Source of the DNA: JAHCHG01 sp965214585
GTDB lineage: Bacteria > Acidobacteriota > Blastocatellia > Pyrinomonadales > Pyrinomonadaceae
Length of the DNA: 64,000 bases
Assembly: GCA_965214585.1 (NCBI GenBank)
Contig: OZ243957.1
Location: 1,054,001 to 1,118,000 of the forward strand
Direction of reading: 5' to 3'
How positions within the stretch are numbered: the stretch's first letter is position 1; every line of letters begins with the position of its first letter. The translations under genes were made by a program, and so were the position numbers. Positions 17,582-26,980 of the stretch are shown one piece after another. The notes beneath the pieces were generated by a model. That model saw nothing but the letters and a program-made list of their open reading frames with translations. It was not told the DNA's origin and made no database searches.

Positions 17582-17809
17582 ACGCTAAAAAAATAAAGAG
17601 TTTTTGCCAAAGATTGACACGAGATAAACGCGAATTTTTTCCAAGAGCATTTTAACAGGGATGAAGGTGATAAACAGGGATTTTATTTTTAAGATTTCAG
17701 ATTTCAGATTTGAATTTTGAACTTTACATTCGGCATTTATTCTATTTATCTCCTTCATCCCTGTTAAAATTTCTTTTTTTCGCGTAATTCAGCATTTATT
17801 CGCGGGCAA
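17568..17809. repeat. Dispersed repeat family C, copy 1, with inner hairpin
   Basis: Outer arms TTGCCCGCGAATAAA (from 17568) and TTTATTCGCGGGCAA (ending 17809). Nested inside is a separate hairpin: the 25-base arm 17650-17674 (TTTTAACAGGGATGAAGGTG and on) is repeated inverted at 17745-17769 with one mismatch. The left outer arm contains the stop codon of the upstream GT2 gene. Confidence 0.75.
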
Positions 17810-17865
17810 ATATTCTTTATTTTATTTCCGATAATATTCTTTGTTTTCGGGCAAACAAACCGGCA

Positions 17866-19380
17866 ATGTCAAAACACCTGAAATATCTTAGCCTCCTGAT
17901 TTTAGCGGCATTCGTTTTGCGGCTCGCGTCGTTTCTGCTGTCGGGCGAATACGTTATCAACCCGGACGGCGCGTCTTATATGATGCTTGCCCGAAATTTA
18001 GCCGGCGGAGATTTTCGCGGATTTTTCGATCCGTATTGGTCGCCGTTTTTCCCTTTTCTGCTAAGTTTTTTCGTCCCTTTTTCCGATTCGCCCGAACTGC
18101 CCGGAATTGCCGCTTCGCTGATTTTCAATTCGTTGCTGCCGCTTCCAGTTTTTCTGCTCGCAAAGCAGCATTACGGAATCAGAGAAGCATATTTGAGCGC
18201 GTTAATAACCGTCGTTTATCAGTATTTTCTGAATTCTTCCGCCTTCGTCGTTTCCGAATCGGTTTATTATCTGCTTTTAACTTTCGTTCTTTTTTTCGGC
18301 TGGCAGGCTTTGAACGAAAAAAAACCGACAAAATTTTTAATCGTCGGCGTGCTTTTGGGTTTGAGTTATTTAACGCGCCCCGAAGGAGTGGTTTACTTTT
18401 TATGGTTTTTTCCGCTTGCTTTGCTCACACTTTTTTCGGTTTCCGATTTTAAGCGAAACTTAAAAATAATACTTTTTGTATTTTTGGGATTTGTTATTTT
18501 TGCCGTTCCTTATTTAATCTATCTGCACGAAGCCACCGGAATCTGGACTTTAAGCGGGAAATTTACAAGACATTTCGGCGGCGGAAATATGTATGACCCG
18601 GAAGTTATCGGAAGATATAAATATCCGATAATCAAATTTTTCAAAACCGTTCTTTTCAATCTGGACAAAGAACACAAAACCTTGATTTATCTTTTTCCGC
18701 CGATTTTAATGATGATCGCCGCCGTCGGTTTGTTTCGCCAAAATTGGAACAAGGAAAGAATTTACAAGGAACTCTATTTTTTATCGTTTTTCGCCGTTAC
18801 GCTCGCCTGTTATGCCGCAACCGTCGTCGAAATTCGTTATCTCGCCGTAATTCTGCCCGTTCTTTTCGTGTGGCTCGCCAAAGGCTTCTGTGAATGGCGC
18901 GATTGGTTCTGCGAAACTTTGGAAAATTACAACTTTAGACGGTTTTCGATAATCAAAAACGATTTGTTTTATACAATAATCTGCCTTAGCTTAATTTTCG
19001 TCTATTTGCTTCCGACGGCTTATTTTGCCGAATCGAAAGACGATATGCGCGAAGTTTACAAATTTGAAATGAAGCAAGCCGGTTTGTGGCTCAAAGACAA
19101 CGCGCCCGCAAATTCCGTGATTTTGTCGCGCTCTTTTCTTCCGGCATATTACGCGCAAAAGAAATTTCGGCAATTACCGGATAAAGAAAATTTCGAGCAG
19201 ATTCAAAGCAAAAGAGCCGATTACTTGATAGTTTTCGAGCGCGACTTCGGCAGTTCCAAAGATTTTTCCCGACTAAATGAAAAACTTCGCCAATCGGACA
19301 ATTTCCAAATGGTTTTTCGGACGGAAAATGTAAATAAATACAATGCAATAATTTACCGAATAATAAAAAATGCAGAATGA
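17866..19380 (+). CDS. GT39/ArnT-like membrane glycosyltransferase
   Basis: A 504-residue polytopic protein of the GT-C fold (PMT/ArnT/GT83 type), which uses polyprenyl-phosphate sugars on the outer face of the inner membrane. The early periplasmic loop has the acidic motif N-P-D-G-A-S-Y-M, followed by D-P-Y-W-S-P-F-F-P, equivalent to the D-E/x-x-Y loop of PMT enzymes. About ten to eleven hydrophobic segments follow, then a soluble C-terminal domain with L-K-D-N-A-P-A-N-S-V-I and a domain resembling those that close this family. It overlaps the next GT2 gene by 11 bases, so the two are translationally coupled. Confidence 0.87.
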   Translation: MSKHLKYLSLLILAAFVLRLASFLLSGEYVINPDGASYMMLARNLAGGDFRGFFDPYWSPFFPFLLSFFVPFSDSPELPGIAASLIFNSLLPLPVFLLAKQHYGIREAYLSALITVVYQYFLNSSAFVVSESVYYLLLTFVLFFGWQALNEKKPTKFLIVGVLLGLSYLTRPEGVVYFLWFFPLALLTLFSVSDFKRNLKIILFVFLGFVIFAVPYLIYLHEATGIWTLSGKFTRHFGGGNMYDPEVIGRYKYPIIKFFKTVLFNLDKEHKTLIYLFPPILMMIAAVGLFRQNWNKERIYKELYFLSFFAVTLACYAATVVEIRYLAVILPVLFVWLAKGFCEWRDWFCETLENYNFRRFSIIKNDLFYTIICLSLIFVYLLPTAYFAESKDDMREVYKFEMKQAGLWLKDNAPANSVILSRSFLPAYYAQKKFRQLPDKENFEQIQSKRADYLIVFERDFGSSKDFSRLNEKLRQSDNFQMVFRTENVNKYNAIIYRIIKNAE

Positions 19381-20251
19381 TTTGCCGAAAATTTCAATAA
19401 TTATTCCGACGCACAAACGTCCGAAACAAATTGTCGGCTGTCTGGCGGCGATTTGTAATTTGGATTATTCGTCGGAAAAATTTGAAGTGATCGTCGTGGA
19501 CGACGGCGCAACGCTCGCGCCCGAAATTGTTAAAGAATTTCAACACAAAATCAACTTAACTTTTCATCAGCAAAAACAGACAGGTCCAGCCGGAGCGAGA
19601 AACAAAGGCGCGGAATTGAGCAATTTTGAATTTTTGGCTTTTACCGACGATGATTGTCAGCCGGACAAAAACTGGCTCTCGAATTTTGCCGAACAATTCG
19701 CCGAAACGCCAAACGTCTGCATCGGCGGAAAGGTCGAAAACGCGCTGGAGAAAAACTCTTTTTCACGCGCCAGCCAGCAATTGATTGATTATCTCTACGA
19801 ATACTTTAACGAGAAAAATTACAAAATGTTTTTTTTCACGTCAAACAATATCGCTCTGCCGAAAAGTATGTTTGAAAAATTAAAAGGTTTTGACCGGGCA
19901 TTTCCGCTTCCGGCGGCGGAAGACCGCGATTTTTGCAAACGTCTGCTCGAAGAAAATTTTGAATTGATTTATCAGCCGCAGGCGATTGTCCGGCATTTTC
20001 ATAACTTAAATCTAAGCGGTTTCTGGCGGCAGCATTTCAATTACGGGCGCGGAGCTTTTCACTTTCACAACAACTTAAAGCAGAGAGATTCGGCAAAAAA
20101 CAAAAGCGAACCACTCGGCTTTTATCTGCGGCTTTTAACTTTTCCCCTGAAAAAAAATGCAAATTTGAGCAGTTTAAAAACGTCAATTCTGCTGTTCATC
20201 TCGCAAGCCGCCAACGCCTGCGGATATTTTTATCAAAAACTAATCGCTTAA
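19370..20251 (+). CDS. Glycosyltransferase family 2
   Basis: A 293-residue GT2 enzyme starting inside the end of the GT39-like gene. It has I-S-I-I-I-P-T-H-K-R, V-I-V-V-D-D-G-A, G-P-A-G-A-R-N-K-G and the metal motif F-T-D-D-D-C-Q-P at about residue 90. The base region A-A-E-D-R-D-F-C-K-R is at about 185. The C-terminus is amphipathic rather than clearly transmembrane. It is the last gene of the glycan locus; a hairpin repeat and a strong terminator follow. Confidence 0.9.
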   Translation: MQNDLPKISIIIPTHKRPKQIVGCLAAICNLDYSSEKFEVIVVDDGATLAPEIVKEFQHKINLTFHQQKQTGPAGARNKGAELSNFEFLAFTDDDCQPDKNWLSNFAEQFAETPNVCIGGKVENALEKNSFSRASQQLIDYLYEYFNEKNYKMFFFTSNNIALPKSMFEKLKGFDRAFPLPAAEDRDFCKRLLEENFELIYQPQAIVRHFHNLNLSGFWRQHFNYGRGAFHFHNNLKQRDSAKNKSEPLGFYLRLLTFPLKKNANLSSLKTSILLFISQAANACGYFYQKLIA

Positions 20252-20260
20252 AATAACATA

Positions 20261-20330
20261 AGAGTTACGGCTTTAGCCGTGAAAACGACGGCGAAGCCGG
20301 GCGTTTTCTCACGCATAAATACGTTACTCT
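20261..20330. repeat. Dispersed repeat family D, degenerate copy
   Basis: AGAGTTACGGCTTTAGCCGT, then GAAAACG, faces an imperfect inverse ending in CGTTACTCT at 20330. The left arm matches the outer element at 35913-36286 except for small changes (GTTACGG against GTAACGG). Confidence 0.65.
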
Positions 20331-20358
20331 GACAAGAACTCACGCTCCACAAAAAAAA

Positions 20359-20390
20359 AGAGGCGCGAAATTAACGCGCCTCTTTTTTTT
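20359..20390. terminator. Bidirectional intrinsic terminator
   Basis: AGAGGCGCG at 20359-20367 pairs with CGCGCCTCT at 20375-20383. It is flanked by A9 on the left and T8 on the right, between convergent genes. Confidence 0.9.
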
Positions 20391-20402
20391 TATTATTTTA
20401 AT

Positions 20403-21593
20403 TTAAGTTGACCGACCTTGTTCGCTTGAAGCTGCGACTTGCGGAAGCGGCATTCCGACGGCATCGGATTTTTTCTCCGGTTCGGTTTCGAGCAGATTTT
20501 CTTCCGCATCGGAAACGATCATTTTGCCGGCTTCTTTTGAAAAAGTCAGCCCGTCGTTTTCTTCGTCGTAGCCGACCGTTACCACATCGCCCGTTTCAAC
20601 CTGCTCGGTGGCGACCAGATTCGACAGCGGATAAACGAGAAATCTTTCAATCGCGCGTTTCAAATGCCGTGCGCCGTATTTCAGATCAATCCCTTCTTCG
20701 AGCAGAAAATCCTTCGCGTCGTCGTCGCATTCAAACGCAAATTTTGTTCCCGCCGATTCGGTGATTCGGTCTTGAACCGCCGAAAGTTCGATTTCTAAAA
20801 TCTGTCGCAGATGGCGTTCTTTCAAACTTCTGAAAACAACGACCTTATCAATCCGGTTCATAAATTCGGGCGAGAATTTACGCTTTGCCGCTTCGAGTGC
20901 GGTGCGGTAAATTTTCGTGTCAATCTCATTGTCTTCGGAATTTTTTGAACTCTTTCCGGGCGCAAAACCGATTCCGCCGGAAATCATATCGCTCATTTCT
21001 CTCGCGCCGAGATTTGAGGTCATAATCACAACCGCGTTTGAAAAATCCACGCGCCGATTATCGCCCAAAGTCAGAGTCGCTTTATCCAAAATTCCCAATA
21101 AAAGCTGCCACAGCGCGTCCGAAGCCTTTTCGATTTCGTCGAATAAAACAAAGGTCAATTTCGTTTCGTCGGTGTGCGCTTTGTCGAGATTTTCCTGCGT
21201 CAGCATCGGCGAAGTTTCCCGATGTCCCAAATATCCGGGCGGCGAACCGATCAATTTGGCGATTTCGTGCGAATGCTGAAATTCGGCGCAGTCAATTTTG
21301 ACAACCGAATGCGGATCGCCGAACAGAACTTCCGCCGCCGCTTCGACCACGCGCGTTTTTCCCGAACCCGTCGGACCAAGAAAAAGCATCGTTCCGAGAG
21401 GTCGCGCCGGATTATTCATTCCGGCAAGATATATCTGAAAAATTCCACTCATACGCCTGACGGCGCGTTCCTGTCCGACGATGAAACCTGAAAGTTGGTC
21501 TTCAAATTCCTTCGCTCTGGGACTTTTGATGTCCGGGTTCAGTAAAATTTTTTTCGTGGACGTTTCTTTCTTTCTAGCGGTTTCGTTTTTCAT
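20403..21593 (-). CDS. Single-ring ClpB-D2-like AAA+ ATPase
   Basis: A 396-residue AAA+ protein. Walker A is G-P-T-G-S-G-K-T (73-80), the pore loop G-Y-L-G is at 120-123, Walker B is F-V-L-F-D-E-I-E-K-A (DE at 152-153) and sensor 1 is M-T-S-N-L-G-A-R. The C-terminal ClpB D2 small domain has L-K-Y-G-A-R-H-L-K-R-A-I-E-R. It equals the second ATPase ring of ClpA/B/C but lacks the N domain, the first ring and the coiled-coil M domain. It also lacks the I-G-F/L loop and zinc finger of ClpX, so partnership with ClpP is doubtful. Probably a protein remodelling factor. GAGGAG lies 11 bases before the ATG. The acidic C-terminal tail is degenerate. Confidence 0.85.
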   Translation of the reverse strand: MKNETARKKETSTKKILLNPDIKSPRAKEFEDQLSGFIVGQERAVRRMSGIFQIYLAGMNNPARPLGTMLFLGPTGSGKTRVVEAAAEVLFGDPHSVVKIDCAEFQHSHEIAKLIGSPPGYLGHRETSPMLTQENLDKAHTDETKLTFVLFDEIEKASDALWQLLLGILDKATLTLGDNRRVDFSNAVVIMTSNLGAREMSDMISGGIGFAPGKSSKNSEDNEIDTKIYRTALEAAKRKFSPEFMNRIDKVVVFRSLKERHLRQILEIELSAVQDRITESAGTKFAFECDDDAKDFLLEEGIDLKYGARHLKRAIERFLVYPLSNLVATEQVETGDVVTVGYDEENDGLTFSKEAGKMIVSDAEENLLETEPEKKSDAVGMPLPQVAASSEQGRST

Positions 21594-21928
21594 TTTGTTT
21601 TTTTCTCCTCGTCATTATAAAGAACGGTGTTTCAGGAGCGTTCTTGCAAAAATAAGGACGAATTTTCAAAGCCGACTTTTTCCGAATAATTCGGGTAAGT
21701 CGTTGTTTATATTGATGATGTCAACAGATTTTTAGTTGGCTGAATTCGGAATGAGATGATTTCCATTCGCGGGTTTTTACGGAGTCGAACAGCCGAAACC
21801 GTTTCGACATCCGTTTAAATGTTTAACACAGAAACATTATTATATGCAAGTGGAAAATCTCGCCGGCTGCGTCGGTTTGAAACGGTAAAGTTTGCGGCGT
21901 GAATTGCGAAATGACTTGTATCATTGCT
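21594..21928. other. Intergenic region upstream of the AAA+ gene
   Basis: A stretch of 335 bases between two minus-strand genes. Apart from the GAGGAG ribosome-binding site of the ATPase gene, no RNA gene, long repeat or convincing promoter could be recognised. Confidence 0.5.
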
Positions 21929-23287
21929 TTAATTTGAATTTTCGGCAAAAGTTACCGCCCAAAAAACTTCGCCGGACGGATCGCCGAGAGCCGACCAATA
22001 CCAAGACGAAACATCCGTCCAACTTTTTCCCGATTTTGTGTAAATTCTCTCGCAAACCTTCAGATTCTCGCCGTTTTTTGCCGCCCGAAAACAACTCCAT
22101 TTATTTTCGTTCTCGTCTATTCGAATCGGCAGCGGCTTGACCGAATAACCGATTGCTGAAAAACAATCCGAAGCCGGATGAAGTTTTCTCGTCGCGCCTT
22201 GAACATTTCGGATAATAATTTCGCGGTTTCCATCCGTAAATCTTTTAATTTCGCCCGGAAAACCGCGCAGAAAAACTTTCTCGCGCTCGGTTAAATCCAG
22301 TTGCTGCAAACTTTTTCCTTCAAATTCCGTCGGAAAACTTTGAGTTGTATTTGTAGTTTTTCGAGTGTCTGTTTCGCTTGGCAAAATAGTGGAAGCAAAT
22401 GCGGCAATGCACAACAAGGCGAAAAGTCCGAATGATTTTTCTATTTGCACTTTTGATAAATGTTTCCGAGCCTTTTCGTTTTCAAGCGCGGTTTCCGAAA
22501 ACGGGAAATATTTCCATCTTTTCAATTTACTCGAACACAGCAAAATTCCGGCGCACGTTAAAATAAATGACATCACGCCGATTGCTTCGTGAGCAAAAAC
22601 GGGCATCTTGATAATTTCCGCTTCGAGGTAAAAAAGCCCGGTTGCGCGAAAAATGTTTCCGATCAAAGTAATTAATAAGGATGATGCAAACGCGAGAACT
22701 ATTTTCGACGAGCGAAATTTATAAAAACAAACCAAAACGCCGGTCAGAAAAAATCCCGCCCAGAGCATTTTCACGCCGCTGCAAGGCGCGTCAATCCAGA
22801 TCAGTTTTTCGCCAAAGTGCAGGCAAACGCCTTCGCGCCAAACTTCAAAACCGTTTATTTTCAGCAAAAACGCCGTTGCGTTTCCGATTACGACGCGCAG
22901 CGGATAACCCAAATAAAATTGGAGCGACGCGATAATCGGCAGAGAAAGCAGAAAAAGACTCCAAATGCCGAAATGAAAATTTTTGCCGAATCTCCAATAA
23001 CTTAAAGTCGCCGTCAAACTCGTAACGGCAATCACGGCACGCACAAGCGGCGGCAGAAACGGGAAAGTTATGAGATAAAAGAAGACTAGAATTGTTGGCA
23101 GAACAAACGAAAAATTTCGCGTTTCGGTTTTTGATAAAAAACAGAAAATTCCGATTGCAAAAAGTGCAAACAGACCGTAGATTTCTTCGCTTGAAGTTAA
23201 AAGGCGCAGAAAATACCAATGACAAACCTGCCAAAACGCGAGCAGTTGCAGAATAAATATAAAGGTAAATTTTCTTTGCGTTGTCAT
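21929..23287 (-). CDS. Exosortase (archaeosortase/exosortase family)
   Basis: A 452-residue membrane peptidase-transpeptidase that recognises a C-terminal PEP-type signal and cleaves it at the inner membrane. About eight membrane segments fill residues 10-265. The catalytic triad is visible: Cys169 in D-A-P-C-S-G-V, Arg214 in G-N-I-F-R-A, His233 in F-A-H-E-A-I-G. The extra soluble C-terminal domain (about 300-452) has R-K-L-H-P-A-S-D-C-F, resembling the EpsI-like domain fused to some exosortases. The gene upstream encodes a protein with a matching C-terminal signal, suggesting a dedicated enzyme-substrate pair. The glycan locus nearby fits the known link of exosortases with exopolysaccharide genes. 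Confidence 0.9.
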   Translation of the reverse strand: MTTQRKFTFIFILQLLAFWQVCHWYFLRLLTSSEEIYGLFALFAIGIFCFLSKTETRNFSFVLPTILVFFYLITFPFLPPLVRAVIAVTSLTATLSYWRFGKNFHFGIWSLFLLSLPIIASLQFYLGYPLRVVIGNATAFLLKINGFEVWREGVCLHFGEKLIWIDAPCSGVKMLWAGFFLTGVLVCFYKFRSSKIVLAFASSLLITLIGNIFRATGLFYLEAEIIKMPVFAHEAIGVMSFILTCAGILLCSSKLKRWKYFPFSETALENEKARKHLSKVQIEKSFGLFALLCIAAFASTILPSETDTRKTTNTTQSFPTEFEGKSLQQLDLTEREKVFLRGFPGEIKRFTDGNREIIIRNVQGATRKLHPASDCFSAIGYSVKPLPIRIDENENKWSCFRAAKNGENLKVCERIYTKSGKSWTDVSSWYWSALGDPSGEVFWAVTFAENSN

Positions 23288-23350
23288 ATTAAATCATCAC
23301 TAAGCGGCATAAAACTTGCCCGATAAATTTTAAGGAGATTTTAGGATTAT

Positions 23351-23432
23351 TGCCCGCCGAATACGCGGAAAGACGCGGAAGTTTTATAAAATTTTTTATT
23401 TTTTCCGCGTTTTTCCGCGTGTTCAGCGGGCA
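23351..23432. repeat. Dispersed repeat family C, copy 2
   Basis: The arm 23351-23380 starts TGCCCGCCGAATACGCGGAA and faces its inverse, which ends AGCGGGCA at 23432. The inner arms are ACGCGGAAAGACGCGGAA-type tandem units. It lies between the exosortase and its substrate gene. Confidence 0.75.
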
Positions 23433-23498
23433 TATTTTTTTATTTCTCACATCGCGCAATTATTAGATCGCTCGACAATGGATATTAAATAGGAATTT

Positions 23499-25928
23499 TC
23501 AAACTCTTAAAACCGGGAATCTCAATTTTTTTCCAAACAAAACGAACAGCAGAAACAAAGCGACAACGACGATCAGCAGATATGTTTCGGGTTCGGGAAT
23601 CGTCGGAACGCTCTGTTTGTCAACCGGCTTGAGTCCGGCTTCGTCGTATTGCTGTTTTGTTTCCAAAACAACTGCTCCCGAAACGGGCGTTACAAGTTGA
23701 TATTTCATCGCCATTTCAACGGCTTTTTCTTCATTTTCAGGATTTTGATCTTGATTTTTGACGAGTTTTTTTATTTCGTCAAACGCCCAAAGCCGCGCCA
23801 GATGATCTGAAGTTTCCTTTGTCTGAATTGAATTGGAAAAATCTTTGCCCGCAATTTTTTCGCGCTCGAAATCGAAAGTTTTTTGTGTTTGATTAAGTTT
23901 GGAAATTAATCTCGATAAATCTTCTTCGAGCGTGCCGAATCGCTGAACGCTTTGCAGATATTCGTTCTCAAATAAGTCCGCTTCGATTTTGTCCAAGCCT
24001 TCCGAAAGCGGCAAGTTATAAATTTCCGTCCGGTTCGGGCGGCGTTTGAATTTTTGCGAAATCACGGAAGTCGAAGTGTCGAAAATAAACGGCTGCGGAG
24101 CGTGCAGCCAAACAACTACGCCGTCTTTGTTTGCCAAATCCCAACCTTTAGCAAGGGCGGGCAAGTTGTCCGTGCCGCCGTCAAATTCCGTCTGTTCTAT
24201 TTTTTCGGCAATCTCAGAAGGTTTGCCCCGATGAACATTCGGAAAAGCAATTTTGTGATTAAGCCCGTTGCCGTTTGTCAAAATCAAATCAATCTCCAAA
24301 TCTTTCGGCAAATTTTTAATCGCCGAAACGATTTCGGATTTTTTATCTTTCAAAACCAGAGCAGTATCCACAACGAAAATATATTTTGCAGGCTTTTCCG
24401 TTTTGACCTCGATAATTTTCTGCGTAATAATTTCGTCCGCATTTTCCTCTTTGCCGTTTGTCCAGACAGTTTCTATATTGTCGGATTTCGACGTTTTAAT
24501 CAAAGATTTCGGTTCTCTCAATTCTTCATTCGTCAAATTTCCGCGAACGGCAAAATGGTCGTCTTCTTTTTCGGCAAGATAATTTTGACTGACTGACTCA
24601 AGCGGTTTTTTCGATTCATACCAAACCTGATGTTTTTTGCTTGCGCCGATTACAAAATTGCGGTCTTGAAAATACGGCAATGCGGCGATTCCTTTGTTTT
24701 CATTTTCGATTTGAAGCGGAAATGTTACGCCGATGCGAAGTTTCATCGTGCCGCCGTTCGGCTCAATCGGGAAACAGCGCATATTTACCAAATCGCGCCC
24801 CGCCGTCGTTACCAAAACAGGATCGCGCCGCTGTCTGACGATTTTTTCGTAAGCCTCCTGAACCCCTCTTCTTCCGGCAAAAGCCGCTTCGCGTTCTTCG
24901 CCGCCGATCCATAAAGTCAGGCGCGAAACAACCGCGTCTTTCGGAAGCCGAATTTGTGCAAACGCTTCTTCCCGCCAACTTGCCGAATTCTTAAACTCAA
25001 GCGTCCATTCGACATAACCGAGCATCGCGTCCGAATCAATCGTGCCGTCAATGGCGGAACTCTCCAGCGTGATATTTTCACGAATCGCCCTGTCGCGCTC
25101 GCTCTCCGTGCCGGAAACTGTGTCTTCATTCCAATCGAAATCAGACACAAAACGCGGACGCGGAACTTCGTTATACATTTTTCCCTTGACCAGATAAAAT
25201 ATTTTCCTGTTGTCTTCCGTCGAATCCGTGAGTTCGTAATTGTAATAACCTCGAATCAGAAAATCCGAAGCCGTAACGCCTTTTTGCCAGTAAGTCTGCC
25301 GCAAAAGATAATTTTCGCTGCCGTAATTTCGCAGAAAATCTATCCCTTTTTCGCGTTCCTCGATTGACGCGGATTTTGCCATTTCCAAGCCGTAACGAGT
25401 AATTGCAAAAGGCAGTTCGGCGAGCAGAACGAGAACGAAAAAAATTGTCAAACCCGCGCCGAGTCCTTTCCAGCCGAACGGAAAAAGCTGTTTATTCGGC
25501 GCAAGTTTTAGAAAATTTCGGCGCAGCAAAAGAGTGGCGATCAAAGCAAAAAACGGAGAAAGCGAGAGAAAACCGAAACCGATAAACATTGCGATCAGGG
25601 AAATCGGCAAAAGCGGCGTGAAAAGAATCGCGTAAAAAAACGTGATCGCAACCGTAATCGCGCTCGACCAGCCGAGCAGAGTCGCTCTTTCCGTTCTGCC
25701 TTTCAAAACCGCGTAATACAAATATGAATTGGAAAGCGGCACGAAAAATACAAAAAGAACGTGCCAAAGCGTCGGAATCGGATCGAAAAAATTTTCGCCG
25801 CAAAGATGTGTCGTAAATTCCACTCCGAGCGTTATCAAAGGCAGTAAGATGCCCGTAAGAAATATAAAAATCATCCAAGTAGGTTGACTTTCCGCCTCTG
25901 CTGTTCCGCTTGCTGAATTGTCTTCCAT
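23499..25928 (-). CDS. VIT-domain integral membrane protein with PEP-type sorting signal
   Basis: An 809-residue protein. AAGGAG seven bases upstream fixes the start at the ATG at 25928, not the TTG at 25934. Five or so membrane segments come first (about 20-180). A VIT-like domain follows with W-T-L-E-F-K-N, F-A-Q-I-R-L-P, G-R-R-G-V-Q-E-A-Y-E-K-I-V-R-Q-R-R-D-P and L-R-I-G-V-T-F-P. Next is a region in the place of a VWA domain (Y-I-F-V-V-D-T-A) with a degenerate metal site. The C-terminus reads P-E-P-E-T-Y-L then a hydrophobic helix then K-K-L-R-F-P, a PEP-CTERM-type signal starting at residue 778. The layout is like the substrates of the one-target XrtK and XrtN systems. Its exosortase is directly downstream. 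Confidence 0.8.
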   Translation of the reverse strand: MEDNSASGTAEAESQPTWMIFIFLTGILLPLITLGVEFTTHLCGENFFDPIPTLWHVLFVFFVPLSNSYLYYAVLKGRTERATLLGWSSAITVAITFFYAILFTPLLPISLIAMFIGFGFLSLSPFFALIATLLLRRNFLKLAPNKQLFPFGWKGLGAGLTIFFVLVLLAELPFAITRYGLEMAKSASIEEREKGIDFLRNYGSENYLLRQTYWQKGVTASDFLIRGYYNYELTDSTEDNRKIFYLVKGKMYNEVPRPRFVSDFDWNEDTVSGTESERDRAIRENITLESSAIDGTIDSDAMLGYVEWTLEFKNSASWREEAFAQIRLPKDAVVSRLTLWIGGEEREAAFAGRRGVQEAYEKIVRQRRDPVLVTTAGRDLVNMRCFPIEPNGGTMKLRIGVTFPLQIENENKGIAALPYFQDRNFVIGASKKHQVWYESKKPLESVSQNYLAEKEDDHFAVRGNLTNEELREPKSLIKTSKSDNIETVWTNGKEENADEIITQKIIEVKTEKPAKYIFVVDTALVLKDKKSEIVSAIKNLPKDLEIDLILTNGNGLNHKIAFPNVHRGKPSEIAEKIEQTEFDGGTDNLPALAKGWDLANKDGVVVWLHAPQPFIFDTSTSVISQKFKRRPNRTEIYNLPLSEGLDKIEADLFENEYLQSVQRFGTLEEDLSRLISKLNQTQKTFDFEREKIAGKDFSNSIQTKETSDHLARLWAFDEIKKLVKNQDQNPENEEKAVEMAMKYQLVTPVSGAVVLETKQQYDEAGLKPVDKQSVPTIPEPETYLLIVVVALFLLFVLFGKKLRFPVLRV

Positions 25929-26386
25929 AAACAAACTCCTTAAATTTTTCAGTTTTACTTTATACTATAAAGTTCTTTTTATCAAGCATTTTAATTGTGA
26001 AGCGTAATTAAAGTGAACTTAGACGGAGAATTATTGTAAAGTATATTCACGAAATGATTAAAAATCGGTTGCAGATTTGTTAAGCAGGTTAGAAAATGTT
26101 TGTTAGTTTAATCGGCAGCCTTTATTTCGATCTTTAACCCAACAAAAGAATGGAGAATGAAGAATTGAAAATGGAGAATTAGCAAGTAATCAAAAGATAA
26201 ACTCTCAATTTTCAACTATCAATTTTCAATTATATTGTGAGTTTTCTTCTTCCAAATCATTATCCCTGATTATTTTTACTCACCTGCTAAAAAAAATTTT
26301 CAAAAATTATTTCGGAATAAAATCTAATCGTTTTTATATTATTTGATTGGTTGCGGAAAACCGAAAAGCGCGGGCGCGGAAATTTT
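25929..26386. other. Divergent intergenic region between VIT protein and ECF genes
   Basis: About 460 AT-rich bases that must hold both promoters. An imperfect hairpin of the GAGAATTGAAAAT style lies at 26152-26235. A recognisable ECF-type autoregulatory promoter could not be assigned with confidence. Confidence 0.45.
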
Positions 26387-26980
26387 ATGTTCGGATTGCT
26401 GAGAAAGAAAACTGAGAAAGAAAAACTCTGGGAAGATTTTGAGCAGGAAGCGATGCCTCTGAGCGCGGATTTGTTTCGCGTGGCGATGTTTCTGAAACGC
26501 AATCAAGACCGCGCCGAAGACTTGGTTCAGGAAACGATGATGCAGGCTTTAAAGTCGTTTCATCGCTACGAACGCGGAACGAATTGCAAGGCTTGGCTGA
26601 CGACGATTATGTATCACACGCATTACAAGCAGCTGCGAAAACAATTGAAAATGCAGATAGTTCCCGACACGGAAGAAAAGATCGCGCAGACGATTCAGTT
26701 TGAAGCACCGATTCCGCAGCATTTAACCGACGAAGACGTTTTGGAATCGCTCGAAAAAGTGCCGGAAAATTTCCGCGAAGTCGTTTTGTTGTGCGACGTT
26801 GAAGGATTTTCCTACAAGGAAATTTCGTCTTTTTTAGATGTTCCGATTGGAACTGTGATGTCGCGTCTGCATCGCGGGCGTAAGGTTCTGCGCGGTGAAT
26901 TAGCCGTTTACGCCAAAAATTACGGCATCGAAACGGAAGAAAACAAAGAAGTTAAACAGAAAGGAGGGAAATCTTTATGA
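26387..26980 (+). CDS. ECF RNA polymerase sigma factor
   Basis: A 197-residue extracytoplasmic-function sigma factor. The ATG at 26387 is chosen because the longer frame begins with a TTG at 26351. Region 2 has D-R-A-E-D-L-V-Q-E-T-M-M-Q-A-L and W-L-T-T-I-M-Y-H-T-H. Region 4 has the helix-turn-helix F-R-E-V-V-L-L-C-D-V-E-G-F-S-Y-K-E-I, then I-G-T-V-M-S-R-L-H-R-G-R. It overlaps the anti-sigma gene by four bases (ATGA). Divergent from the exosortase-substrate genes, it may control them. Confidence 0.93.
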   Translation: MFGLLRKKTEKEKLWEDFEQEAMPLSADLFRVAMFLKRNQDRAEDLVQETMMQALKSFHRYERGTNCKAWLTTIMYHTHYKQLRKQLKMQIVPDTEEKIAQTIQFEAPIPQHLTDEDVLESLEKVPENFREVVLLCDVEGFSYKEISSFLDVPIGTVMSRLHRGRKVLRGELAVYAKNYGIETEENKEVKQKGGKSL

